This document shows, piece by piece, positions 33,209-44,995 of a stretch of 64,000 nt of DNA. Position 1 is the first letter of the stretch. The number at the start of each line of letters is the position of its first letter. A model generated the notes under the pieces. The model was not told the DNA's origin. It did no database searches and saw only the letters and a list, made by a program, of their open reading frames with translations. This DNA comes from Fennellomyces sp. T-0311 (Eukaryota > Mucoromycota > Mucoromycetes > Mucorales > Lichtheimiaceae). Made by a program: the position numbers and the translations under genes. The stretch spans positions 1,178,001 to 1,242,000 of the forward strand of contig JALLLT010000008.1 in the NCBI GenBank assembly GCA_025266875.1, read 5' to 3'.

Positions 33209-34315
33209 TTAATTTGGTTTCTTGAGAATGGTGCGCGGTTTCCTTGGCTTCTTTGGAACGTGGATTGGGGGCGGCGGAGGCGGTCGAGTGGCTTCATGTT
33301 GGATGTAAAAGATGGGTTGCAGTGGGATTGGTTGCGGAACAGCATTGCCCGCCTGCTGTTGCTGCTGTTGTTGTAACGCAATGATGTGTGGATGCATAGC
33401 AAATATGGGCTGGGGGAGAAACACCGGTGTGGGCTGTGGTGGGCGTGGAGCGATGGGTAGTGGCGCGGACGGTCGAGGCACCACCACCGGCGAGGTACGT
33501 CGTTTCTTGGCCGGCGCCTGCGGTACTGTTGCTGTTGCTGCTGCTGCTGCGGCTGCTGCTGCTGTGGTTAATGCGGTCATGGTACTGCCATCTGCGTTGG
33601 ATTCTGCCGTCTCCTTTTTGGCGGCCAAATACTGCAATTTTAATCGGGCCGAGCGCAACGCATGGTGCTCCTTGATGATCCTGGTGAAGGGACCAATAGC
33701 CGAACTGGAGCAGCTCTGCATCAAATCGAGTGTTGACCGCGAAATTCCACTGCGATGCGACAGCACTGCCGGGAACTCTTCAGCCAGGGCGGTGGGCAGC
33801 GTATCTCGAATGGCCTGATCGTGGCCGAAATACGTCTTTTTGCAGTTGGGACACTTGTAGCGGTAACTCATCAAGTAAAAATCGCTGTTCAGGTCGAGAA
33901 TGCGACGGGCACAGGGCGCCGTTGCCCAGCCATGCGATTGTAGTTTTTTATTGTCGCATGCGGGGCAATGGAGCACGTCGACGAGCAAGTGCACGAGCCA
34001 GACGAACACGCGCGGACGTCTCAACGGCTGCGGGTCCGGACAATTTTTTCTCCACAGACTAAAGAATGCATTCGGCGGCGTGATCCAGAACGTGCCTTCG
34101 TCGTAGCACTTTGGTAGTTTTGACGGCCGTTCGTGCATTTGTTTTGTCAAGTCGAGCTGCAGTTCGCGAAAGTAACTCGCAAACGCTGGCCCGTCTTCAT
34201 CCTCAGGATTAATGTCAGTGGCCGCTGCAGCAATCGCGTCGATCGTATCTTCCTGTCGCTGTGTTGCCGCGGTTGCCTGGCTACTGTTACTACTACTACT
34301 GTTACTGGCCTCCAT
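33209..34315 (-). CDS. DUF6729 protein with poly-Ala, poly-Gln and Pro-rich tail
   Basis: A single open frame of 368 residues from the ATG at 34315 (MEASNSSSSNSSQ); an upstream in-frame start would add a His/Thr repeat caused by a CA microsatellite, so the later start is preferred. Residues 70-200 form a DUF6729-like module: TFWITPPNAFFSLWRKN, then CPACDNKKLQSHGWATAP and YKCPNCKKTYFGHD, two CxxC pairs that could bind zinc, and EEFPAVLSHRSGISRSTLDL. The rest is low complexity: Ala run, Pro-rich stretch, Gln run and a basic tail (KKPRKPRTILKKPN). DUF6729 occurs in fungi, often near transposon-like genes, as I recall. No transposase part or TIR is seen here, so it looks like a host or domesticated gene. 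Confidence 0.75.
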   Translation of the reverse strand: MEASNSSSSNSSQATAATQRQEDTIDAIAAAATDINPEDEDGPAFASYFRELQLDLTKQMHERPSKLPKCYDEGTFWITPPNAFFSLWRKNCPDPQPLRRPRVFVWLVHLLVDVLHCPACDNKKLQSHGWATAPCARRILDLNSDFYLMSYRYKCPNCKKTYFGHDQAIRDTLPTALAEEFPAVLSHRSGISRSTLDLMQSCSSSAIGPFTRIIKEHHALRSARLKLQYLAAKKETAESNADGSTMTALTTAAAAAAAAATATVPQAPAKKRRTSPVVVPRPSAPLPIAPRPPQPTPVFLPQPIFAMHPHIIALQQQQQQQAGNAVPQPIPLQPIFYIQHEATRPPPPPPIHVPKKPRKPRTILKKPN

Positions 34316-35373
34316 GGAAGAAGCAAATTGCAACGTGTGCGTGTGTGTGTGTGTGCAAGTGAAAGCGAACGGTGTATGCCCCAGGCATTCTGGGCAAGCC
34401 AATAATTACACAGCCCACGGAGTGATTGGTGCACTGTCCAGCTCCGAAGCGCTCAACGGCTGCGATTGGTACTTTCTGTATCAGGACATTTTTGGTCGGC
34501 TCCTATCGACCAGCCCAAACAACAGGCATGGGAAATGCATGATTATGGAGCAATACACAACCCCTTCACTTTATTCAAAAGCCAACTTTATCGTTTTCTT
34601 TCTTGCGTTTTGCTATTTGTGACGCGTTTCGGTCGAGCACCCTCAAAGATACAAATCTAGGATGCACGGTTTTACATTACGCCTTGGTTTTTCTGGAACG
34701 TTTGTCTGGGTGCTGCACTTGATGAAGCAAATACGCACAATTCAACGTTCGTTGTTTTTGTGAAAGAAAAAAAAAGGCGTTTTCATAGCTGCAAGCTTTT
34801 TATCTTTGCCATGTTACCAGTCACTGCATCTCCGCTTTTCGAGGGTGCTGTCTGACGAGGAAAAAAATTTTCATCGCAGACCCTCCTTTTTCCCCTTTGT
34901 ACGTCCTCTTCTAATGAGGACGCGTGCGAAGGATGACAGCTTTGGTAACCGCGATGGACAACCGCCTTGGTAACGGCTCTGCTGCAGAGCTGTTTCAAAG
35001 GAGATTATTAGGTTGTTTGCGATGACGATATTTAGGCGAATGTCTGACACACGTTTAACCTGATACCTCTTGTCTGTTCGAATTGAAGCAATGTCAAGGT
35101 ATGATAGCATAGTCTTCTTTTGGATGGGTGTGCAAAGGGGGATGGAAAGTGATGAAACCTTTTCTTGGTCGTGACACCTTTAAACCATGATCCAGAACTA
35201 TAATCTCTAAGAAGTCCTGATTCCTTCCCTCGATGCGCACTCTCCTGGCTTTGGGATTGCAGCTCGTTACAGTATGGCTAACTGTTGTTTTTCATTCAAT
35301 AGGTCAGTGTCTCTGTCTAGCGTATATCTACTATTTTTCTTTGCAATAAAAGTGTTTTTGCATCACAAACCAG
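34316..35373. other. Intergenic region with CA/TG microsatellite
   Basis: A (GT)n tract lies at about 34336-34355, just upstream of the DUF6729 start. The rest has no supported gene. Frames at 34783-34998 and 34871-35110 minus are Arg/Lys-rich but lack a domain. Confidence 0.5.
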
Positions 35374-36925
35374 CTATTTTTTATTGGGCATTGGGACCTT
35401 GGGTGGTAGCACCAAACGTTTGTTTCTCTTCCAAAAGTCCACAAGGCAGCGTGCCGTTTTCTCCGGCGAATCCTCTTGCAAAAAGTGGCCCGCTTCTGGG
35501 ATGATATGTAGCTGGAACTTGCCTGTGCTGCACATATAAGCATAGTCTCTTACTATGTGCGTCTATCTGCACTTTACCTTGCATCTGTCCAATCATCAAC
35601 GGCTTATCTAATCGGTCGGTGCCAGCCAAGATTAGCAGTTTCGCAGCAGGACAACCCAAAAACTTTGGCGAAAGATCGGTAAACCATTCTAATTTCATGG
35701 ACATTGGTCAATCGCAAGCCGAGTGCAAAGGATAGCACGTGACGTACCTGTCCAGTAAGGTTTTGTCTGTATCAGATCCGTTTTCCACACAAAGGCAGAA
35801 GGAACACGCTCTTCCACTAGTGGAGGTGCAGACACTTTGGCTGATTCCAAGTTACGAACTGTATCTGATTTCAGACTGAATTTGTACCTGCGTCAGTCCA
35901 ACGATTTCCGTCCACTGACTACATTCAAACCTACGTCCACTGAATAGCCTGTTCGACCGATCCGAAACGCTGCGGTCTTGTGCTCAATATTTTAGTCATC
36001 GAAGCAAGTGCATCTATTGCAGAACCTACATTAAACATATTAGTTTCTTTTCCCTTTTGGGTATCCACACTCACTGACCTTCTACTACATCCAGGACGCA
36101 GACGCCAACAACGTTAGGTAAACGTCTGCGCTTCCCGACATCCACGACGACAGATCCTCCCATACTTTGCTCAAAGTGAGCTGGATGCACGCGGTAAGAT
36201 AAATCCCACTTACCTGTGTCCTACAAGAATCAGATCCGGTTTGCTATCTTTGTATAACTCCTGCACAATATGCGTCAAGTCATCACTCATGGTCTCCAGT
36301 GAAAAATCGATATCGTTCGATGTGTGCGAATCACCTGTGTGACATGATTAACGAAAACATGCGACTGTTTATCAAGTATGTACGTTACCATGACCACGAC
36401 AATCGATAGCAATGATCGAGCATTGGCCCTCGGTCATTGTCTTGATATGTTGGGCCATCAAGGCAAACGACAATCCAGAGCTTCCAGCACCATGGTGAAG
36501 TACGAAAACTGGATTGGATTTGTCAGGTGGTGCATCTATCCGGTACACGCGAAAAGTGTGGACACTCCATGGTTAAGGTTTCAGATAATCGATGGAAAAA
36601 AAAAGCGATATTGACTCGGAAAAGGATATATCAGATGTATCCGGAATGGTAACGTCCTGATACGTTTCAAAGTACGCTTCCCAAGAAACAGGTGCATACT
36701 TGTTCTTCATACGTGCTGGCATGGCGGAAGCTGGCAATCTATAGACAACAAGCTTCAGTTACCATTTCGTCAAATGCCCGGATGGACATTATACCCTCCA
36801 CTTAATTCAGCCAGAGTATCAGCTTCCTCTTCGGCCAGTTCTGCATTGTAATGTTCATCTGGGATGGATGTGTCTAATTCTGGTTCCTTGCTTTTCTTAA
36901 ACAGCTCTTTTTGTAAGGCGGACAT
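35374..36925 (-). CDS. PPE1: Protein phosphatase methylesterase 1
   Basis: This alpha/beta hydrolase removes the methyl ester from the C-terminal Leu of the PP2A catalytic subunit. The gene starts at the ATG at 36925 ([17 protein letters not shown]) and has about seven exons. Conserved blocks in order: [34 protein letters not shown] (oxyanion region), [34 protein letters not shown] joined to [10 protein letters not shown] across an intron (nucleophile Ser in GHSMGG), [35 protein letters not shown] (acid residue) and [14 protein letters not shown] (catalytic His). All triad residues are present. The family match is clear from the RLDK-x3-IGQMQGK signature. It ends 681 bases before nothing recognisable and its start is 129 bases from the next gene's stop. 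Confidence 0.93.
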
Positions 36926-37053
36926 TGTCAACACGCGACTTTCGGAAACTGAACGATGGCCAACAATGCGCCCCTTGTGGTGACACCAAAACGTCCCGTA
37001 TCCATGCCAAAAAGAAGAAAATGTTGTTATCGTATATCTTTATGCAATTTATT

Positions 37054-38614
37054 TTACATGAACTCTTGATGAAAATCTCTATATGGATTGATATTATCTG
37101 AGCTATCAAGCAACTCGGTTGAGGTGGTATCGATATGGGTCCTTGTCTTTCGGGAGGACCAAAGGATGTCTATGTTAGAGGCACTGTCTAATTTTCCGAC
37201 TGATAGGGACTCAATGTGTAAGTTTTGTTGGAGATATTGTACGCCTTGTTCTGTGATCGCATCGGACCATCCGATATCCACTTCACGAAGCGTCCGAATA
37301 CTTGGAAGCACATGTAAAATGGCGTCATCGATGAAATCACAGGTAGCAAACTTGATCGATTCCAACTGTCGTCCTGGTTCTGCAAAGGCGGATAGCAATT
37401 CGATAATATCATTTTGGCTCGCATGACAATCGTCGTGGATCGATAACTCGCGCAGATTGGTCAGTTGTTGGATGGTTTCGATTAGCTCTTCGCTCTCCAA
37501 ATCACATGTTGACAATGTCAAATTTTCCAGTTGCGGGACTTTGCGTAACAGCGTGATCAGAACATCTGCATTGTTGTAAGATATTTCCAAGGCTTTGAGA
37601 TGTGGCAATATATCGATGGCTTGACATGCTAATTGATCTTGCTCATTTGGTGGAAGCACCAGTGCGATATCCAATCGTTCCAATGTATCTCGGTGTTCTG
37701 TCAGCAAAAGACACAAGTCATCCATGTCTTCCACGGCGATAGTCAGATCTCGTAAGCCCGATTTTTTTATATGTCTCGACCCGAGTATTCTGTTTTGAAT
37801 GCTGTAACAATGATTGAACGAAAGACATTCCAACTTGGGACAGGACCGTCGTACGATAGCAAGTGCAGAAGGCGAACATTGGCTGAGTGATAAAACTCGC
37901 AAATCTGGACACTGGCCGAGCACCCTTTCCACTGCTGTATCGCTGATATCACGAAGTTCAAGCTCGAGGTGTTTGAGTGAACAGGGCATTGTCATGCTAC
38001 CAAGGCAAGGGGACGGAGTGTCGTGGACGTAGTTGAAGTATTGGAGCTTTGGACAAAGTGAAAGAACCTGTCCAATTGGTACGCGTGGATGTTGGGTGAC
38101 CAGAGGATCGAATAGTATTTCTAGTTTTTCGAGCGTATCGGATACTGGTAAAAGCAGAGAGCCAATACCAATGTCTACTGGAATGCGACAATCTTAAATA
38201 TGAAAAAAAACCATATATGAGCTCCTTGTTGATCAATAATAAAGCACTGTTTCGAAGCTTACTATCGAGAACTAGACTTCTCAGTCTAATAAACACCTTG
38301 CTGCTGAAGAGATCAAGCAATTCTTCGTATAAGTCTTGCATATAACTAAGCTCGATCTCGACTACGTAATGGGCGACACAAGCGAGTGCTGACAATCTCG
38401 ACGGATGAACGTCGAGGTCGTGGCCAAGAGCGGTTTTGGTCCAGAGTTCGGGACATGCGCGTAACCGGTTGGTCCAGTTCTTTGAAACTGTCATGCACTT
38501 CAAAAGCTCGTCGGTACCGGAATATTGCATAACCTGCGGTACTAGTTCGAAGGGTAGCTGAGAGATAAAGTCGATCGTCGATGGATCGGCAATTGTCAAA
38601 GTCGTTTTGTTCAT
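37054..38614 (-). CDS. F-box/leucine-rich-repeat protein
   Basis: Two exons, with an intron near 38195-38265. The N-terminus (ATG at 38614, MNKTTLTIADPSTIDFI) carries an F-box, SQLPFELVPQVMQYSGTDEL followed by KNWTNRLRACPELWTKT. Beyond it are about ten degenerate leucine-rich repeats, for example HLELELRDISDTAVERVLGQ, DLRVLSLSQCSPSALA, NLRELSIHDDCHASQND and TLREVDIGWSDAITEQG. The protein is about 490 residues. Such proteins act as substrate receptors of SCF ubiquitin ligases; the substrate is unknown. It is not obviously a paralogue of the F-box gene at the left edge. The FHQEFM end is followed after 128 bases by the start of the PPE1 gene, both on the minus strand. Confidence 0.85.
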
Positions 38615-41190
38615 TGTGCTGCAAAAAGAAGGTGAAAGTGCTATAATACACGTGGAGTAAGATTAGAGTGGTGGATTTGTTGAAAACCCTGAAATATATA
38701 CCAAATGCTAAGAAATTCTTTACTTTCTTTGTATCATGTGGAGAATCATTTGAAGAAAAAGATATATGTTTATCACTGCTTGGTCAGCTTACTATATTAT
38801 TGGATTTGACATACTTTTAAGTAAAGCGATAAATCAATGGAATGATCTAACAGACATGAGTACGGATGAGACGGTATCAGAGGATTGCTTTATCACCATC
38901 TACAAATCGATCAATCTTTTTTGTTAAAAAGAATATTCAATGATCGGATAAAACAGCATGTCAAACTCACGTTGCGGTGTTGCACAATGAATCACTTGTT
39001 GCACAACCAAATAGGAATTACCTAATTATCACCTGCTTCAGTAAATTGCAATGGCGCTTGGCAAGAAAAAATAACCATATATGCGTGGCATCTAATCAAA
39101 AGCATGTGCATTTAGCTTGTATCTTTGGAGAGATATACCAAAATTGACCATCTGTATACCACACATGAGAAACAACTGATGTCATTTATCAATCACACTG
39201 CGGCACACAGACTTGCATAATTTTTTTTTTCACGACAGTTTGCTTGGCTACGATCTGTCCACAAAATCATCATTGATACGCATCAATCGTAACCCCACAA
39301 CCCCATTCTGCTTGAACACATTTACCTCAAGCATATCTTGTATAATTTATCCGAATCGCTGACCGTGAAATAAAGCAGCTCGACAGCAACCTTTTGTGGC
39401 AAATGATGGCGGTACGCAAACTCAATTGTTATTAATGGATGGGAGTTTCACATAGTTAACTAAGCAAATACCACCCAATGATGTATCTTTGTACACTATA
39501 AAGTGAAATTACGTCGCTCTCGTTTAATAGCGGTAGGCCAACAAGGAAATAGCTGGTAGTACAATTTGTAACATGAGTACATACTTGACCAAGTGATGAG
39601 CACGGTGACTTAGGGCTAGCTACATTTATATTAAGAGTTCTAGTGAAATAAAAATTGTTTGCTGGAGCAACTGAACAAGAGGAAAAGGGCAGTAGATTCT
39701 ATTAATTTTCTTAAAACATAACGCAAATGAAAATGAGATTCCGAAAGTTTAGGCAAGTGTTTTACAAGAAGTACCAATCAATATATAAATAGCGTTTATA
39801 AACTTACTTATTGTGGAAATGATGAAAAACGTTGCACTAGCTTGTGGGGATGCAGAAGAATGTGGGGCACCAGCTACAAAGACAGAAACTGGGATGGAGG
39901 GGTTAATCCATTATTCAAGTCTCTTCGGATGAGTTCTTTTGGTGTGGACATTTATACTTACTAACACGGCAGTCATATACAAGGATCGGGCCTCCATGAA
40001 GATTTTCGCGGGTAGAGTTTAACAATAGTTTCATGTAATATTATCTGGTACTGCGAGCGGTTACTCGAGTTTTTATGGTGAAAAAGTAATTGATTGGTCC
40101 GGTTGATGGTACTAAAAATCACTCAGTATTCGCTATAAATATTCACAGTATTATCACCAATATCTTTGCAAGCTTGAGTCAGCCAATTATTGGTACATAA
40201 TGGCCTTAACATCGCTGCGAGAGCACTTATCGTCGTCGCTGTATCAGCATCTTTATATTTTTCTATGTGGTCAACGGAGCTTTTTTATTTGGCTTGGCGC
40301 TTGTGAGCTCATGCCCCAGGAGGAACTTTCACCTGGTCAAGCCGGCCTACGTTCGCTACCGGTCAACGGAGTGGTATTACATATACTATGTTATCAACGT
40401 TTCACTGCTACAATAAAACCCACTTTTTGTGTATGTACATACTCGCACAACTCATTAAAATCTCAACAAACTCACCTAGTATATAAACGAAGTACTGCAG
40501 GATTCCATTGAGTCTTTTGACGTTCTATTGTTTTATGAGGAGCCAAAAGTTATCTATTACAATACGTCATGCTGTTGTTTTACAGCTACTTAAATTACGT
40601 TGTCTGTTCAACTTATGAAACCTTCAATGCCCAAGAAAGCTGCCCAATACGTATTCAAGACAATAGCAAAAAAAAAGTTACTACCCCAACCACTAAGTGA
40701 AAGTTATCCCAAGTTCAGAGTGACATGTATTAGCGCTGCTAAGAAGACCCTTTTACGATGGGGACAGTAAATGAGTGCGTGTACGAAATGGACTTTTCTA
40801 TTGGATTGTGTTTCTTCCATATACACTAAATGTAATTGATTGCACTGATCGATATATGTGACATATACTGCCCATCTTCTGACTCCTTCCATGTAGCTTC
40901 GTTCGCCCGTGGCTCGTATTATAGTTACTGTACCTAACGCTGTTATCTTTTCGGCCCACAGGCAGCGTTAATGGGTCTTCCCGGATTTCCTTGCTGAAAC
41001 ACACAAAGACTTTAATCTTACATCGCTACGCCAATGACCTCCATACTCGTTCACACAACGCTAATCAAAGCATGAAGCAACACGTTGATCTGTTGAAAAG
41101 CCTTGCAATCGTACGTAGGTAATTCAGCGCTATTATTCAACGACTGAATGATGTACGTATACAATATTCCGACAAACAGCTCCGGGCAGT
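38615..41190. other. Gene-poor region
   Basis: AT-rich DNA with no supported gene. The longest frame, 40200-40511 plus (103 residues), has one hydrophobic patch and no recognisable domain. Confidence 0.5.
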
Positions 41191-42230
41191 ATGTCTCATA
41201 ATTTCCATTTCCTCATCACGCACGGGGAGCAACCATCGCAAATTTTTAATATATGTGGCGGTCCCTCAATCAATGGCATAAATAACGACAGCAATGCTAC
41301 TAGTATCACTGCTGCCCCGACTGGTAAACCTGTGAATACGCTTTGGGCCATAACTCTTGGTCAAAAACTACAAGCCATGACAGCAGAGTTAATTTTGAAA
41401 GACAACTTCAAAAAGGACGAGGTGCAAAATTCATGACGTTTTGTTGAAAAAGTATGAATTTTATTTGGAAGACTTATTGATCTGCTCTTATAGGTATCTT
41501 CATGACGTTTAAGTGCCTGGAATATATTTCAGGCTATACTTTTCTGTATTCAAATAGAGGTTCTCGCTCTCTCGAATGCTCTCTTTCTAAATGACAAGAT
41601 CAAATATGTGCATAAGAAGTACCTCGATCAAGCTATCTTGGATGCTATAAATGCTGTTGTACCAGTATCACTCGAAGGTTTGTCTAGTGAAAGCAGTGTC
41701 GTCTACATTGAGGTCTTAAGGAGAGTTGGAAGTATTCAGCTGTAATGTTTGCTATATTCTGATGAAGCTTACTTTTGGCCGCAAAAGCTGAGAAGTTCCC
41801 TTACGCGCTTGCAAAAGTTGCCGTGTGTATGAAGAAATTAAAGGCGTATCGATGTCCTCCGGAGGATACGAAAGTACAAGAGATTAACATTTTAACGACT
41901 TTGACTAATAATATCGAGGAACTAGCGCCACCTGAAGCAAACACCTCGAGCAAGTTAGCACAGCACAACAAAATCGCGTAAATATTCGACTTTTTTTTTA
42001 AGGATACCTTTCAGTATTGATGATTAACTCCGTTTATGATATCCAAAGGACAATACATAAATTATACCCGTATCACCGTTATTGGTACATACGTTTCTAC
42101 CAACGAGAGGGTCCAAAAACTAACCACTTCTACTAAGATGCCAGACGGGCGACTCCTGTTAACGCTGGAAACAGCGGAATCGGCGGAAGAACCGGTTTGT
42201 CTCTCGCGACCAATCACAGCGAACTGTTAA
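41191..42230 (+). CDS. Possible multi-exon gene or element-derived ORFs, unrecognised
   Basis: Several consecutive plus-strand frames could be exons of one gene. 41191-41430 encodes MSHNFHFLITHGEQPSQIF and ends near a possible GTGCAA donor. 41560-41745 encodes VLALSNALFLNDKIKYVHKK. 41775-41984 encodes AEKFPYALAKVAVCMKKLKA. 42036-42230 encodes a short Thr/Ser-rich piece. The helical, Leu- and Lys-rich composition of the middle parts looks like real protein. The linking intron between the second and third pieces would be only about 26 bases, which is too short, so the frame may be broken. No family is recognised. Confidence 0.35.
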
Positions 42231-42729
42231 TCGTTGATGAGTGAAAAGGGCAGGGTGTTCTAATGTGTAGAAACAGCAACCAAAAAGTGCGCGAATAAAC
42301 AAGAGATGTACCGACACCGTTCTTTCTGTATCGGATATATGCCTACTTTGGATCTCTGTGTCTGTAATAAATAGCCAGCGCTTGCCATAATGTACTATTC
42401 AAAGATTAGTCTACATACGGGCATAATATGCACCAGTGATTTGACACGTGTGCGATCAAAAGACCGATTAAACTTCTTGCATTGCCGAAAAGCCTATTTT
42501 TTAGCCAGTGGTTGCATTTGTTAAACGTAGCATTTTGTAATCCATTGTGGCGTGGTACCATGGCGACTAGTGTGGACATCATAGATTCCATAATAGTCGA
42601 AGCATGCACCCTGATCATTTGCGTGATCCGACCTAGGATTCGTTACGTGACACAGAATACAATAATGGATCTCATTAATGGGCAGCGCCGACACCGTTTT
42701 CGCTTTTCCGCTGAAATATATTGAGGCTG

Positions 42730-43608
42730 ATGGCGACTCAATCAGCAGCACCGTCTGGTGCAAATAATAACAGCAATCTATTTGGATTTACGGAATTCCA
42801 ACTTGATCCACTCGATGCATAACACACGCCTCCTCATCAACTTCGCGAATCGTGTCGAACGTTCACGCTTTGTCTCGAACCTTGTGCGGGAACACCACTC
42901 GAACGATCGTTCAAGCGATTCCAAGACATCTCGTATGCAAGCTGTGGACCCAACCGTGCTCACGATACGACACCACACATATCGATCCTTGGACGCATCA
43001 AAGTAACAAGAGGCGACCAATCCCACTGGCGCACGGCGGATCGTTTGCAGGAAGTGATCGCCCAACAAGTCAAGCTATTCGAGTTGACAGCGCCGGTATT
43101 CATCGGTTATCAAAATGTGACAAAGCCAACGCGGTCGCTGGCCATGCAAGTCCATGTCAGTATGGAGTACGCCAAGCTCGCCCGATCCATTCATCGTCTC
43201 ATGACCCCCGAACAAGGTGTCGAGTTTCAAGTCATCCCGCCCATGAACCGCATCTATCTCGCCTACGATATTCTAAAATCCATACCCCAACCGACGCTCT
43301 CCAAAATCAGCTCCATCGCCAAAGACACGATCGACGTGGATGACTGGGTGCTGCACGGTCAAGGCTGGCAGCTGTCTCTGTATGAAGTCATTCTCGAGAG
43401 CCGAGTCAAGGGCATACAGCAGCAAGCCGTTCTCATTGATTCATGGCAAGTGTCTAGCTCTCATACCAACGCGCCGTCTCCGTGGTTACCAACGTCGTTA
43501 CGTGTTAAACTTGCCGTCCTGTCACGGCGCTGCTTCGGGCCTCCATCAACATCAACGTCGACCCCCACGTCTCCTGTCTGTGACAAGAACGAAGAAGCCA
43601 AATCATAG
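42730..43608 (+). pseudogene. 2H-phosphoesterase-like gene with in-frame stop
   Basis: One frame runs from an ATG at 42730 (MATQSAAPSGANNNSN) to a stop at 43608, about 290 residues, but is interrupted by TAA at 42820-42822 after FQLDPLDA. Beyond it the frame continues as LRESCRTFTLCLEPCAGTPL, PHISILGRIKVTRGDQSHW, QVHVSMEYAKLARSIHRLM and GWQLSLYEVIL. The two His-x-Ser motifs (HIS and HVS) and the W-x-L-x-LYEV ending suggest the 2H phosphoesterase / 2'-5' RNA ligase superfamily, whose members cleave cyclic phosphates on RNA or nucleotides. No intron with GT-AG ends can remove the stop in phase. It is either a nonsense mutation or a base error. The gene converges on SmF, with 197 bases between stops. 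Confidence 0.6.
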
Positions 43609-43805
43609 AATATCATCCTCCCAGACATTCACTCTCTATATCTATCATACTCCCACCCCCACCTGTCCTTCTCCTCCGTCTCATCAAAATAATACTAGTC
43701 ATTCGATTTGTAAACATGCAGCAAATTGGTTGTTATTGCAAAGAAATACGTGGTCGCTTTTGCTTTTCGGGAAGGTTGGGTGATATATATAAGTTGGTGT
43801 GTCCG

Positions 43806-44236
43806 CTACTGCTCCATTTCCGTGTCATCGTCCACGCCGCGAATATACAATACGTTGTTGCATCTGCATACACTTGATTAACAACGGATGCGTAACTGAT
43901 TGTAGCAAATCTCATTACCTGATCAGCACTTCGCCCAAAGTGCCTGTTGAAACACCGTCTTTGAACTCTTCGGTATTGGCGAGCTATACAATCCATCATA
44001 ATCAGCAAACGTGTCATGAAAAGGTTGTTCTGATAGTGCATACCTGAAGGTTCATATAACCGTCTACCGACATGAGGTAACCCTTGTACTCGCCACCCCA
44101 TTTCAGCTTGACGACCACGGGCTTTCCCGTAAGATCACTTAGGAATGGCTTGGGGTTTACGGGAACAAACTAATCGAAGAACCCTGTGAGATTCCACTCG
44201 TTAAAGACAATAGCATCAGATTCTTACTGCGGCCAT
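43806..44236 (-). CDS. Small nuclear ribonucleoprotein SmF
   Basis: Four small exons starting at the ATG at 44236: [22 protein letters not shown] through [35 protein letters not shown] and [20 protein letters not shown]. This is the Sm fold with Sm1 ([18 protein letters not shown] and [11 protein letters not shown]) and Sm2 ([11 protein letters not shown]). The NPKPFL start and the WG-x-EYKGYL block identify SmF, one of seven Sm proteins that ring U1, U2, U4 and U5 snRNAs in the spliceosome. Length (about 85 residues) is normal. All introns are GT-AG, about 50-55 bases. It is the ancient, single-copy type of gene expected to be highly expressed. Confidence 0.95.
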
Positions 44237-44995
44237 GATGTAGCTTTTGCTGATTCAATGGAGACAGAGAGACGCGGTGGGCTTTTTGAAGGGAAGCGAA
44301 ATCGGTGACTGCCCATAATCAAATTGCTTTATAAGGAAGGCTCCGCCAAAATCGCTGGCTATTACTTCTTGGATTACGCACACCAAGGCTAGCAATTATT
44401 TTTTTTATTGTCAACGATAGCTTGATGACACTTGGTGCACATTCCCAGGCTCATGATACGGTCAATTATAACAACAAGTAAAGTTTTGCTTTATTGGTTA
44501 GAGTTGCGTCCCATGATCATGTAAATAATAATAAAGAAGTACGTGCAATCTAGATTGGTACAGGTCGATACAATCATATTTTATAGTGCAAGCAGTATTA
44601 ACAGTGCACCATTAACTTTTCAATACTCAATAGGAACATTTTGTGCGTAATGATCATTGTCCCTACGACGGTGTGGCTAAGACAAGATGTAAATACTAGC
44701 TGATTGCATAGTGGCGGTGGTAGTGGATTAGCCCTAGCATAGTTGTATATACTCGTAGAAACCTGTATAATACGTAGTAAATTTCTTCAATAAAACAGGT
44801 TTTCGGTACACCACAACTACCACTCTTTTAATAGACAATAAGCTAATGATAAGATCCACGTTTTTGGAAACATGACGCGAATTCGGACAATTGCTTCCTA
44901 GATAAACATCGGATAGCATATAAAAAAGGCTTAAGGGGCGATCATAATACTTACTTCTTCTCCTTCTTCTCGTACAAGTCTATCAAAAAGGCAGT
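44237..44995. other. Intergenic promoter region
   Basis: No supported gene between the divergent SmF gene and the orphan gene at 44996. A pyrimidine-rich TTCTTCTCCTTCTTCTC stretch lies about 40 bases before the latter's start. Confidence 0.5.

Noticed and set aside
34316..34402. Upstream extension of the DUF6729 protein
   Set aside because: It would translate a microsatellite into a His/Thr run; the ATG at 34315 gives a normal N-terminus.
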